Source of the DNA: a virus
Virus record (IMG/VR): IMGVR_UViG_3300031727_000003
Location: 1 to 36,595 of that record
DNA: 36,595 nucleotides
Strand: one strand, 5' to 3'
The notes below the pieces were generated by a model. It was not told the DNA's origin. It worked only from the letters and a program-made list of their open reading frames with translations, and did no database searches. This document shows positions 1-7,156 of this stretch, piece after piece. The translations under genes and the position numbers were made by a program. Position 1 is the stretch's first letter; the number at the start of each line of letters is the position of its first letter.

Positions 1-13
1 GGATAAGCTGGAG

Positions 14-436
14 ATGAAGTATAGTCCTTTGCTGGATGCGGATAGGCAATTAAATAACCTCAATCATCGGTTAACGCAGATTGAGTTAAAGAGACCACCG
101 GAGGTAATTGATGTTGTTGCGAAGGAAGTCAAAGAGGAAGAGGAGGTTAAAGAGGAAGTCAAGGTAGAGGATGAGGAAGATATTGATCCTATAGAGGAGC
201 TGGTCGATTTCGCGTATGAACAGCAGTTTGATTGGAATACGATCTCGGATTTGATGAAGGTGCGGTACGTGGAATTCTTAAAGCGGAAGCTCGGGACGAC
301 GAGTAAGGCTGTCGAGTTTCTGAAAATCAGCGTAACGTCTTATTACTCAGCAAAGAAAAGGGTGAGTGGAGATGAGAAAAAAGGTGGGAATGGGACTGAT
401 AGTTCTTATTTGGATGGTGACGGTCTGCCAAGCTAA
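14..436 (+). CDS. Acidic-linker protein with C-terminal helix-turn-helix, 5' end possibly outside window
   Basis: The reading frame stays open to the left edge of the window (codons from position 2), and the ATG at 14 is touched directly by GGAG with no spacing. The true start may therefore lie upstream and the gene may be 5'-partial. The visible 140 residues contain an N-terminal helical part, a very acidic Glu/Lys linker at about residues 38-62, and a C-terminal segment at about 84-117 (RYVEFLKRKLGTTSKAVEFL and following) that resembles a Fis-type helix-turn-helix. The basic helix pattern suggests DNA binding. A position just before the terminase genes would fit a regulator or packaging accessory protein, but I do not recognise a family. 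The last 65 bases overlap the next gene in another frame. Confidence 0.6.
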   Translation: MKYSPLLDADRQLNNLNHRLTQIELKRPPEVIDVVAKEVKEEEEVKEEVKVEDEEDIDPIEELVDFAYEQQFDWNTISDLMKVRYVEFLKRKLGTTSKAVEFLKISVTSYYSAKKRVSGDEKKGGNGTDSSYLDGDGLPS

Positions 437-1352
437 GGAACTGACTCTTGCTTGGGATTATAACAGAACGTACCTTGAGTTTACGGATGGCTTTCGGGTT
501 TACTATGGGGATACTGAAGGAAGTATGGTTAGGATTGCGGAGATACCGACCGCTGCCGTTGAAATATTAAGCGAGAAGCCGGTATTGTTGAATGAGACGT
601 TCGATAGCGATCCGGGTTCGAAGTATAATGTAACGCGGGGGAGTTGGGAGTGGGTGTCGGAAACGAAGAATATGAAGTTTGAGGGTTCGGACTTTATGGT
701 GGTCTTTGAGCTCCCCGCAGGGACGGATAATACGATGTCGTTCTGGTTCTGGCCTGAGAAGGGTCTCGGTGATCAGGCTCAACTCTATGTCTATAACAAG
801 GATGAAGCGGAATATGCACTTACCGGCTTTGGTTCGTATTACGAGTTGAGATTTGGTTCTTTGAGTGGAACTCGGTATTCGAATTTTAGGAAGTGTTACG
901 GAGGGGATTATGGGGGAGTTGATCCTAACGGTGCTTTTCCGTTACCGCGTTTCGACGAGTGCAATATTGTTGAGGGTCAGAATAATACCTGTAGCGGATA
1001 TTGGTTGAGAATGACGTGGAAATCGGGGTCTGACGGTTATTACGGTGCGACGGTTTATAATCAGAAGACTCAGGCTACGACCGAAGTGTCTGGACGCGAT
1101 GCTAAGGCGCTGAATATCAACAAGCTCGAAATCATATTAAAGGAACAGTCTGGTTGGATAGATAATATCGTCATCGGGGGTCAAATGGTGCTGTCGAAGC
1201 TGATCGATGTTGACGTGACACAGCTTCCTAAGTACTTTGCGGTGACCGCATATAACGGGAACGGCGAGAGCGACAAGAGCGAGGTGTATCTGTACGACCC
1301 TGTTACCGGTCAACCCATTCCTAATAACTTCCGTATCAAGGCGATGAGGTAG
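372..1352 (+). CDS. Secreted FnIII-like protein with inserted lectin-like (ConA/LamG) domain
   Basis: A GTG at 366 is in frame, but the ATG at 372 is preferred: GGTGAG at 361-366 sits 5 bases before it and the protein then begins MRKK. Residues 1-20 form a signal peptide (MRKK, hydrophobic core, cleavage near VCQA). Residues about 22-60 (TLAWDYN..FRVYYGD) look like the first strands of a fibronectin III domain, and residues about 280-312 (YFAVTAYNGNGESD) look like its last strands. Between them lies about 200 residues of beta-rich sequence starting near NETFDSDPG, resembling the ConA/LamG-like domains of the large spike gene in this window. I read it as a FnIII fold interrupted by a carbohydrate-binding-like domain. 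It is exported by its own signal peptide, so it is probably not an ordinary virion protein. Its function is unknown; adhesion or host-surface modification are possibilities. The overlap with the upstream gene suggests co-transcription. Confidence 0.75.
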   Translation: MRKKVGMGLIVLIWMVTVCQAKELTLAWDYNRTYLEFTDGFRVYYGDTEGSMVRIAEIPTAAVEILSEKPVLLNETFDSDPGSKYNVTRGSWEWVSETKNMKFEGSDFMVVFELPAGTDNTMSFWFWPEKGLGDQAQLYVYNKDEAEYALTGFGSYYELRFGSLSGTRYSNFRKCYGGDYGGVDPNGAFPLPRFDECNIVEGQNNTCSGYWLRMTWKSGSDGYYGATVYNQKTQATTEVSGRDAKALNINKLEIILKEQSGWIDNIVIGGQMVLSKLIDVDVTQLPKYFAVTAYNGNGESDKSEVYLYDPVTGQPIPNNFRIKAMR

Positions 1353-1367
1353 AAACCCAACTTTTGC

Positions 1368-1397
1368 TTGACAAGAACTCCTGTAAGCAAATATAGT
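1368..1397 (+). promoter_or_regulatory. Sigma70-type promoter before the terminase operon
   Basis: TTGACA at 1368-1373 (6/6) and TATAGT at 1392-1397 (5/6) are separated by 18 bases. It lies in the 81-base gap between the secreted FnIII gene and the small terminase gene. The expected transcription start is near 1404, where a CGTTAACG palindrome begins, so the promoter may be controlled by an operator at +1. Confidence 0.75.
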
Positions 1398-1403
1398 GGG
1401 GAA

Positions 1404-1411
1404 CGTTAACG
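1404..1411. promoter_or_regulatory. CGTTAACG palindrome, possible operator
   Basis: This perfect 8-base palindrome begins about 7 bases downstream of the -10 box of the terminase promoter. The same 8-mer occurs twice in the non-coding gap at 12795-12802 and 12827-12834. I noticed no other copy, although a by-eye search is not exhaustive. The repressor-site role is inferred from position only. Confidence 0.4.
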
Positions 1412-1433
1412 GAATCTTGGGAGAGAGGTCATT

Positions 1434-2048
1434 ATGAAAAAGTTTAACGCGTCGAGCAAGTATTTGAAGCTGAGTATTCCTGAGCTTCGTGAATATGGAA
1501 CGATGAAGGTCAATCAGCGAAACTTCAAGCAAGATAGATTTGCTGTTTGGACTGCTGTTCAGGAGTGTGAGGGGATGAACTGTGTCGCCGCTCATGCGTG
1601 TATCTACCGTGTAGTGGATCCTGATTACGACAGACCCAAGTGCACCGTGATGATGAAGTACTTGAAGCAGGTCGAAGCGATGATTCTGTATAATTTTGGG
1701 AAAGACTTATCGGAAGCTGATCTGTTTCGCGTCGGTATGCACCTTATCCCTTTGTATAAGCAACTCGTTCGATTCAAGATTTCGGAAATGGCGATTACGT
1801 CTCAAGGGGTGGCGGAGTTCGCAAAGAACGGTACGACGAAGATTAATGGCGTATTTAAGGAAATTCGGGAAGTTATTAGGAGCATCGATGCAGTTTGGAA
1901 AGAGCTTGGAATGACAGCGAATCGAATAATCCCAAATGCGCCCGATATACCGATGAGTGCGAACCCGACCTATTACGAGCAGATGGAACGCGACGCTTTA
2001 AAGGAACAACGCAAGTTGAAGATTGTGAGGCGAGATGCCACTCGTTAA
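1434..2048 (+). CDS. terS: Terminase small subunit (probable)
   Basis: This 204-residue protein would recognise phage DNA and recruit the large subunit for packaging. GAGAGAGG at 1421-1428 precedes the ATG at 1434. It overlaps the large terminase start by 14 bases, the normal position for terS. The C-terminal half (about residues 100-165: LYKQLVRFKISEMAITSQGV, then KEIREVIRSIDAVWKELGMT) resembles the helical end of P27-type small terminases. The N-terminal half has an unusual Cys cluster (ECEGMNCVAAHAC, residues about 44-56, plus C65) that could bind metal. There is no clear HTH by eye. The call rests mainly on gene order plus a weak family resemblance. Confidence 0.65.
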   Translation: MKKFNASSKYLKLSIPELREYGTMKVNQRNFKQDRFAVWTAVQECEGMNCVAAHACIYRVVDPDYDRPKCTVMMKYLKQVEAMILYNFGKDLSEADLFRVGMHLIPLYKQLVRFKISEMAITSQGVAEFAKNGTTKINGVFKEIREVIRSIDAVWKELGMTANRIIPNAPDIPMSANPTYYEQMERDALKEQRKLKIVRRDATR

Positions 2049-3939
2049 GCGCACAAGCGGTCTGCTTGTCAGTACGAGCCTCGATGATTGGATAGATGAG
2101 CGCGAGTACGAGCCCACGAGTTATCGGGATGGTGGTGAGGGTTTTATTCAGTGGTGCAACGACAATGTTTATGTGCCGATTTACCCTCCGGGTTCTTTGA
2201 CAGTCGTTTGGACATTGATGAGCAATCTTCCTGAAGAGGTGCACGTTCAGACGCAGAAAAGCTACGCGTCGATGTGGCGCAGACAGCAGAACATTTGCCG
2301 TAGAGCGTTGAAGATGCACAACGGCAGTTTCATCCATCGATTGATCGTCTTCTGCTGGCAGCGAGGTGAGGGAAAATCGCTGATCGCGTGTTTGATCCAG
2401 TTGTGGAAGTTCTTTAACTTTCCTCGACAGCAGATAATGTTAGGAGCGAACTCGAAAGATCAGGTTAAGTTCGTCCACTACGACATCATGCGCGACATCA
2501 TTCTCAATTCGCCCAACCTGATTAAGGCTGTTGGGAAAAGAAATATTCAGGAAAAGGAGATCAGGTTAAAGGGTATCGACGGACAGGTAAAGAGCCTGAT
2601 CCGTTCGATCTCGTCGTTTTCGGGTATCGTCTCGAACATTACGGGCTACACGTTCAGCGAAATTTTTGACATGAAGAAGCCCAAGTTCTTCGTCCAGCTC
2701 GACGGTAGTATCCGTAATATGCCCAACGCGTTGGGTGTGATCGATTCGACGGTGAGCGACAAGACCCACGTTCTGTATCAGCTTTACGAGAACGCGGTGA
2801 CGAAGCAGACCACGACCGTGTATTTCGACTACCGGTGCAGCAAGACGGGCGATCCTGACGATTACATGAACCCCCACATGACGAAGGAACAACTCGCAGA
2901 TTACAAGGCAAAGTTTCCCTTCGGCGAGTATGAGCGGTACTTTTTGAATGTCTGGGAAGCTGGTCGAACTCAGATATTCACCGACGCGATGATCGCCGCA
3001 ATTAGGATTTATGCGATTGACGATCAGACGTTGAACAATGCGGAGATTCAGGAAGCCTGCCAGCGTCGTCTCGATATTCTGAATAGCGTAGACAGCAACA
3101 ACGAAAAAGGTTTCGATACGGACTTCCTCTTCGACCAGATACAGTCAATCGATGCGCGATTCAAGTACATCGACGAGCTATGTCATATCGACGCGATGAG
3201 CAATTATCCTGCGACATTCGACATGCTCATGGCACTCTCAACGATGTTCGACACCGACTGGTCTATTTTGGTCGGGCTTGACTTCGGTGATCCGCTCGCG
3301 ACAAGAGGTCAAGCGCGAACCATGGTAAGCGTGATCGCGAAAGGTATGGTGGGAAGCAAGTCAAATCCAATAACAGCACGTCTATCAGAGGCAGCTCCTA
3401 AGTATTTTTATGTGTTGCTGTATCTTGCGAACATTGAGAACCATGCGGTAAACTCCGTTAAAGAGACCCTTGATCTCGTGGATATTGAGTATGACGGGAT
3501 CGATGTGATTTGCTCTGAACGTTGGGGTGCTTGGGATATAGGGGGATGGTGTGAAGAACGAGCTATCAAATTCGAAGCGATCTATCCGAACTACGACAGG
3601 CAAAAAGCAGCCTTCAAGGAGTTCTTCGTCTGTTGTAAAGAGGGAAGATTTAAAGCTCCGCACGTCCCAGTGCAAGGTTCAAAAACGGAAGACGTGCTAC
3701 GGGAAGAAATGGGTGCTTTCGATCATTGGACTAAATCCTCAGACCCAACGTCATCGTCTTACATGTTTGGTAGCAGGGAGAAGTTTGAAAGGGGAGGTAT
3801 TCAGGACGACTCGGTGTACTCAATCGGATGGGGTCTCTACGGTGGTCGAGAATTAGGGTTTAACGATTTTCGTATCAGGCGTTCTTCTGCTGGATTTGGC
3901 TTTTTCGCGCCCGGACGTGATTTAGTTGCCAAATATTGA
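2035..3939 (+). CDS. terL: Terminase large subunit (ATPase and nuclease)
   Basis: This is the DNA-packaging motor that translocates DNA into the prohead and cuts it. Of 634 residues, the ATPase half carries a Walker A-like WQRGEGKS at about 108-115. A Walker B-like YTFSEIFDM follows at about 205-213, where Ser occupies the usual Asp position before the catalytic Glu209. A coupling-motif-like VIDSTVS comes about 30 residues later. The RNase H-like nuclease half has GLDFGDP with Asp416 and a terminal acidic pair QDDSVYSIGW (Asp591/592). The length is typical of phage TerL. GTGAGG at 2025-2030 is the SD, within the end of terS. The substituted Walker B is the only oddity; the protein otherwise looks intact. 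Confidence 0.93.
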   Translation: MPLVKRTSGLLVSTSLDDWIDEREYEPTSYRDGGEGFIQWCNDNVYVPIYPPGSLTVVWTLMSNLPEEVHVQTQKSYASMWRRQQNICRRALKMHNGSFIHRLIVFCWQRGEGKSLIACLIQLWKFFNFPRQQIMLGANSKDQVKFVHYDIMRDIILNSPNLIKAVGKRNIQEKEIRLKGIDGQVKSLIRSISSFSGIVSNITGYTFSEIFDMKKPKFFVQLDGSIRNMPNALGVIDSTVSDKTHVLYQLYENAVTKQTTTVYFDYRCSKTGDPDDYMNPHMTKEQLADYKAKFPFGEYERYFLNVWEAGRTQIFTDAMIAAIRIYAIDDQTLNNAEIQEACQRRLDILNSVDSNNEKGFDTDFLFDQIQSIDARFKYIDELCHIDAMSNYPATFDMLMALSTMFDTDWSILVGLDFGDPLATRGQARTMVSVIAKGMVGSKSNPITARLSEAAPKYFYVLLYLANIENHAVNSVKETLDLVDIEYDGIDVICSERWGAWDIGGWCEERAIKFEAIYPNYDRQKAAFKEFFVCCKEGRFKAPHVPVQGSKTEDVLREEMGAFDHWTKSSDPTSSSYMFGSREKFERGGIQDDSVYSIGWGLYGGRELGFNDFRIRRSSAGFGFFAPGRDLVAKY

Positions 3940-3959
3940 TTTTAAGCGAAAAAAAGTAC

Positions 3960-3990
3960 TTGACAAATGGGCAGAAGCCTTTGTTATTAT
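3960..3990 (+). promoter_or_regulatory. Sigma70-type promoter before the portal gene
   Basis: TTGACA at 3960-3965 is followed, after 19 bases, by TATTAT at 3985-3990 (5/6). A GTTATT at 3983-3988 would give the optimal 17-base spacing but is a poorer match. It starts 20 bases after the terL stop and would give a leader of roughly 130 bases before the portal start. Confidence 0.6.
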
Positions 3991-4023
3991 TAGTCGTTGG
4001 CTCATGCTTGAGTCCATCGATTA

Positions 4024-4033
4024 ACCTCCTTTA
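4024..4033 (+). promoter_or_regulatory. Anti-Shine-Dalgarno copy in the portal leader
   Basis: ACCTCCTTTA is identical to the 3' tail of bacterial 16S rRNA as generally known. Its CCTCC (4025-4029) is complementary to the GGAGG at 4122-4126 that precedes the likely portal start. The leader RNA could therefore mask its own ribosome-binding site. On the opposite strand the same bases form a strong SD. The match is seen; the function is inferred. Confidence 0.4.
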
Positions 4034-4037
4034 TTCC

Positions 4038-4059
4038 TCGACGCCCATGCCAGCGTCGA
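4038..4059 (+). promoter_or_regulatory. Leader hairpin 1 before the portal gene
   Basis: TCGACGC (4038-4044) and GCGTCGA (4053-4059) form a perfect 7-bp stem around an 8-base loop. It has no T-run after it, so it is not a classical terminator. It stands just upstream of the longer hairpin at 4065-4109. Confidence 0.55.
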
Positions 4060-4064
4060 CCATA

Positions 4065-4109
4065 GATTGTCCCGAAGTGGTTTCAGCGGGTTCCCACTTC
4101 GGGACAATC
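4065..4109 (+). promoter_or_regulatory. Leader hairpin 2, 16-bp perfect stem
   Basis: GATTGTCCCGAAGTGG (4065-4080) is exactly complementary to CCACTTCGGGACAATC (4094-4109) across a 13-base loop. It ends 12 bases before the GGAGG of the portal gene. No U-tract follows. A perfect 16-bp stem with no mismatch is far longer than expected by chance in coding-dense phage DNA. It could be an mRNA processing or stability element, a translational switch, or a protein-binding DNA palindrome. Confidence 0.75.
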
Positions 4110-4131
4110 ACATCCAGCGATGGAGGACACA

Positions 4132-5757
4132 TTGAATCAGCAAGAGATCGCTGAGTATGTGATGAATATCCCAGATGAAGTCATGTCCAACATGACTTTT
4201 TCTGTTCCTTGGCAATTCGATGAGGGCACAAGCGAGCGAAAAGACCCCGATGGTTTCCCTACCACCTCTGATGGAAAAGAAGACGGCGCTCTCGCACGAA
4301 GATCACTTCAAGACCAATGCTGGGACAAATTTCAGCGAAACCCCCAAGTCAATACAGCGATTCGAGGTCTTGCTGGAAGAATGTGCGGAAACGGTTTTGG
4401 CGCGTCATCGGAGATCCGTCAGATCCAAGAAGTCCTCGATGAGATCACCTTTGATTGGAGGAATCGACTCTACGCTTTATGGCCCAAGTATGCCGCTCGT
4501 GCCGAAATAGAGGGTGAACTCTTTTTGCTCTTTACGCTTCACGAGAATGGTTTTGTTGAGGTTGACTTCGTTGATCCGACGACCGTAGATTCTGGTGGGG
4601 ATGACGGTACGGGTATCATTTTTCATCCCACAAAAGCGTTGATGCCCTTATTTTTCAACGTCCGCACGAATCGTCTCAACTCGACCAATTTAAAGGAACA
4701 CGAACAAATCCCAAGTATCTACGTTGCGAGATATCCTCAATTTGTCAACGATGTCAAAAAACATTTGGACTTCAAGGCAAGTTATCAAGAAAACAGCAAG
4801 TCCCGCAAGAAAGTATTTCAAGACTTCGGGGGTTATTACCGCTTCATGTGCTACTGGGAAAAAGGGTACATGACGCGTCGGGCGATAGGGTATTTGAGAA
4901 CAACCCTTGAGTGGTTGAATCATTACGAAAACCTGAAAAAGTACGAGATCGATCATAAGAAGTCCGCAGGGGCTTATGTCTGGACAGTACAGATCGAAGA
5001 CCCGAGAACGTTCAAGCTCTGGCTTTCTCTGTCAGACGAAGAAAGAGCGAAGACCGGTATCATGGCAAAGAAGACTCCCGGTAGTACGCTCGTTCTTCCC
5101 CCGGGCTGCACTCTCTCCGCCACTTACCCGCAGTTGTCGAAGATCAGCGAAGAAGACACCGACATTTTGAGCCTCATTACTGCGGGTCTCAATGAGCCCG
5201 AAGACATCAGTACCGGTGCGTCGAGAGCGCCGTATGCGAGTGTCAAAGCGTCACGTGGTCCTTATTCCGATCGAATGAGTGACGAGATCGCTTATTTTGA
5301 GAGGTTTTTGAAGTACGAGTTCTGGTCAACGATTTTCTTTCTCCGAAGCAAGGTAGTAAGATTTCCAACAAAATTCAAAGTTCGGGAAGCGACGAGTTTT
5401 GATGAGAACGGCGAGCCGAAGTTCGAGACGCTTCAAAAATCGCCCGAACATCTGGTCGATATTTCTTTTCCGACATCTGAGGTAATTGATTACGAAGCCA
5501 GAGCAAAGGGGCTGCTCGGTACGAAGCATGGTCCTGTGAGTGAGCAGATCGGTATTCCCAGTAGCGAAGTCGCAAGGCGGATGGGGTTTGGTGGTTACGG
5601 TCGTCTTCGTTTGCAGAAAGCGACAGAAGACAGCAGATATCCCGAACTCGTTTATTCTGCCGGTGTAGATGCCGAGAAAGTTCAGGAAACGACTGAAGGC
5701 GAGCCTGGTAAGATTACTGCACCCAAGAAAAAACTCGTAAAACGCACGACCGAGTAA
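4132..5757 (+). CDS. Portal protein
   Basis: Portal proteins form the dodecameric ring at the head vertex through which DNA passes. An ATG at 4120 is in frame but has no SD. The in-frame TTG at 4132 lies 5 bases after GGAGG (4122-4126) and is the more likely start, giving 541 residues. The sequence matches the portal pattern: an N-terminal segment about interactions with the head (NPQVNTAIRGLAGRMCGNGF), a beta-rich wing (EGELFLLFTLHENGFVEVDF), and a helical stem and crown with acidic and basic stretches. The Lys/Glu-rich C-terminus (KITAPKKKLVKRTTE) is probably disordered. It sits between terL and the protease gene, the standard place, and its size is typical. Expression may depend on the structured leader upstream. 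Confidence 0.85.
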   Translation: MNQQEIAEYVMNIPDEVMSNMTFSVPWQFDEGTSERKDPDGFPTTSDGKEDGALARRSLQDQCWDKFQRNPQVNTAIRGLAGRMCGNGFGASSEIRQIQEVLDEITFDWRNRLYALWPKYAARAEIEGELFLLFTLHENGFVEVDFVDPTTVDSGGDDGTGIIFHPTKALMPLFFNVRTNRLNSTNLKEHEQIPSIYVARYPQFVNDVKKHLDFKASYQENSKSRKKVFQDFGGYYRFMCYWEKGYMTRRAIGYLRTTLEWLNHYENLKKYEIDHKKSAGAYVWTVQIEDPRTFKLWLSLSDEERAKTGIMAKKTPGSTLVLPPGCTLSATYPQLSKISEEDTDILSLITAGLNEPEDISTGASRAPYASVKASRGPYSDRMSDEIAYFERFLKYEFWSTIFFLRSKVVRFPTKFKVREATSFDENGEPKFETLQKSPEHLVDISFPTSEVIDYEARAKGLLGTKHGPVSEQIGIPSSEVARRMGFGGYGRLRLQKATEDSRYPELVYSAGVDAEKVQETTEGEPGKITAPKKKLVKRTTE

Positions 5758-5767
5758 GGGGGCGAAA

Positions 5768-7120
5768 ATGCCATGGACAGTCGGGGACGTTGATGATTTC
5801 AAGAAAGGACTGACTCCAGCACAAAAGAAAAAATGGGTCAGTATCGCTAACGGTGTTCTTAAGGATTGCCAATCGAAGGGTGGGAAAGATTGTGAAGGAA
5901 AGGCAATTCGTATTGCAAACTCGAAATTCAGCGAGGAGATGAGCATGAAAGGAGATGTGACGACTCAAAAAGTTCCCAAAGGCGCGTTGCGCTTTGTAGA
6001 GGAAGGCTTTCACGCATTTGCCGTTACCGATGAGAGCAAGATTCCTAAGATCCAGATGACAGCTTATAATGGGAAAGTCATCAAGGGTCATTGGTATTGG
6101 GGAGACTTGGCTATCGATCTTTCTGGAATGAAGTTCGCTTCGGGCAAATTCCCCATTCTTGAGAATCACAACACCGACAGGAAGATCGGTTTTCATGACG
6201 GCAAACCCGACATCTCCGAAAACAAACTCGAATTGATTCCTGAGAAGACGAAACTGGTCGATACCGAGACCGCGAAAGAGTTTGTCAAACTGTCTTCTGA
6301 CGGTTTTCCTTATCAGGCAAGCATTTATGCTAAGCCTACCGAAATACAACGCCTCTTGGAGAACGAAACGACAGATGTTAATGGGTTCACTTTTAAAGGC
6401 CCAGGTACGGTATGGAGGAAAAGTGAGTTCAAAGAGGCGTCTGTTTGCGTCTTCGGTTGGGATTCGACAACGAAGTCCTCTGCGTTTTCGAGGGAAGTGA
6501 CCGAAGACGTTGAATATATAGAAAATGCGAACCAGTTTGAGGATACTATGGTCGCAGAAACAGAGGGCAATCACACTGAGAAAGGAGGTGAAAACATGAA
6601 TTTGGAAGAACTGAAAGCAAAGTATCCCGATCTGTTCGCGCAGTTTGCGAATGAGGTGAAGGCTGAACTCGAAGCGGCGTTCGCTAAGGAGAGGGAGAAA
6701 CTCACCGCGGAAAAGTCTGATCTCGAAAAGAAACTCGGCGACAGCGACAAACGCCTTGCCGATCTCGAAAAGAAAGACGCTCTGCGTGAGGAACGCGAGA
6801 GAGAGGCTACCGCTGATCGTATTTGGTCTTCGAAGCTGTCTGAGTCCGACGTTGCCGATCACATGTGGGACAAGGTGAAGCGCATGGTCTCTTTCAAGAA
6901 GTTCGTCAAGGATGACGTTCTTGATGTCGAGGCGTTCAGCAAAGCCGTTGACGATGAGGTGAAGGATTGGGAAGCTCGTTTGGCTCAACAGTCTGTCACA
7001 GGTGTTGGTTCGGTCGGTCGCAAGTCTGACGGTGAATCGACAAACGCGGCTGATGCAGAACAAAACAAAAAGTTCACAGACGATCTGCTGTCCCGTGCAG
7101 GTCAAAAAGTAACTGCTTAA
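5768..7120 (+). CDS. ChaB-like / prohead protease / scaffold fusion protein
   Basis: This 450-residue protein combines head maturation protease and scaffold. Residues 1-57 (TPAQKKKWVSIANGVL..CEGKAIRIANSKF) resemble the small ChaB-like domain often fused in front of phage proteases. Residues about 65-260 form the protease: His134 in ENHNT with GFH downstream, Ser185 in YQASIYA and the FKEASVCVFGWD block (Ser225) match the His/Ser pattern of prohead proteases; I favour Ser185 as the nucleophile. Residues 277-450 are a charged coiled coil typical of scaffold, ending in DDLLSRAGQKVTA. GGGGGCG at 5758-5764 serves the first ATG. Two well-placed internal SD/ATG pairs (5933-5947 and 6581-6598) predict shorter in-frame products, as in lambda C/Nu3. 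Confidence 0.85.
   Translation: MPWTVGDVDDFKKGLTPAQKKKWVSIANGVLKDCQSKGGKDCEGKAIRIANSKFSEEMSMKGDVTTQKVPKGALRFVEEGFHAFAVTDESKIPKIQMTAYNGKVIKGHWYWGDLAIDLSGMKFASGKFPILENHNTDRKIGFHDGKPDISENKLELIPEKTKLVDTETAKEFVKLSSDGFPYQASIYAKPTEIQRLLENETTDVNGFTFKGPGTVWRKSEFKEASVCVFGWDSTTKSSAFSREVTEDVEYIENANQFEDTMVAETEGNHTEKGGENMNLEELKAKYPDLFAQFANEVKAELEAAFAKEREKLTAEKSDLEKKLGDSDKRLADLEKKDALREEREREATADRIWSSKLSESDVADHMWDKVKRMVSFKKFVKDDVLDVEAFSKAVDDEVKDWEARLAQQSVTGVGSVGRKSDGESTNAADAEQNKKFTDDLLSRAGQKVTA
5933..5947 (+). promoter_or_regulatory. Internal ribosome-binding site and ATG (protease without ChaB-like domain)
   Basis: GAGGAG at 5933-5938 lies 6 bases before the in-frame ATG at 5945 (codon 60). Starting here would remove exactly the ChaB-like region and give a conventional protease-scaffold protein. 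An alternative ATG at 5939 (codon 58) directly touches the SD and is less likely. Confidence 0.4.
6581..6598 (+). promoter_or_regulatory. Internal ribosome-binding site and ATG for a separate scaffold protein
   Basis: AAAGGAGGTG at 6581-6590, as strong as any SD in the window, stands 5 bases before the ATG at 6596. That ATG is in frame with the protease gene (codon 277) and marks the exact protease/scaffold boundary. Confidence 0.75.
6596..7120 (+). CDS. Nested scaffold protein (internal start of the protease gene)
   Basis: The predicted product is 174 residues, starting MNLEELKAKYPDLF and consisting mainly of a Glu/Lys-rich coiled coil (about residues 15-70) and a C-terminal helical part. 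Scaffold proteins of lambda-like phages (Nu3) are made from an internal start inside the protease gene and share its C-terminus. Here the SD, spacing, frame and domain boundary all match that arrangement. The scaffold would direct capsid shell assembly and then be degraded by the protease half of the longer product. It is followed directly by the decoration and capsid genes. The evidence is by analogy and sequence, with no direct proof of translation. Confidence 0.7.
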   Translation: MNLEELKAKYPDLFAQFANEVKAELEAAFAKEREKLTAEKSDLEKKLGDSDKRLADLEKKDALREEREREATADRIWSSKLSESDVADHMWDKVKRMVSFKKFVKDDVLDVEAFSKAVDDEVKDWEARLAQQSVTGVGSVGRKSDGESTNAADAEQNKKFTDDLLSRAGQKVTA

Positions 7121-7126
7121 CATACC

Positions 7127-7156
7127 CCATTTAGAAGGGAGGTGAAAAAGTATGCC
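7127..7156 (+). repeat. Duplicated translation leader, copy 1
   Basis: Thirty bases from CCATTTAGAAGGGAGGTG to the first codons (ATGCC) are repeated with one mismatch at 7842-7871. Both copies carry a very strong SD and precede highly expressed head genes. The two copies imply a local duplication or selection for a translation-enhancing leader. Confidence 0.8.

Noticed and set aside
3936-4154. 72-codon + strand frame through the portal leader
   Set aside because: It overlaps the promoter and hairpins, has no SD, and the protein has no natural composition.
5714-7123. Long - strand frame (469 codons) opposite the protease/scaffold gene
   Set aside because: It is a shadow of the + strand codon bias; its protein is rich in Phe/Arg/Leu with no domain, and the + gene has clear motifs and SDs.
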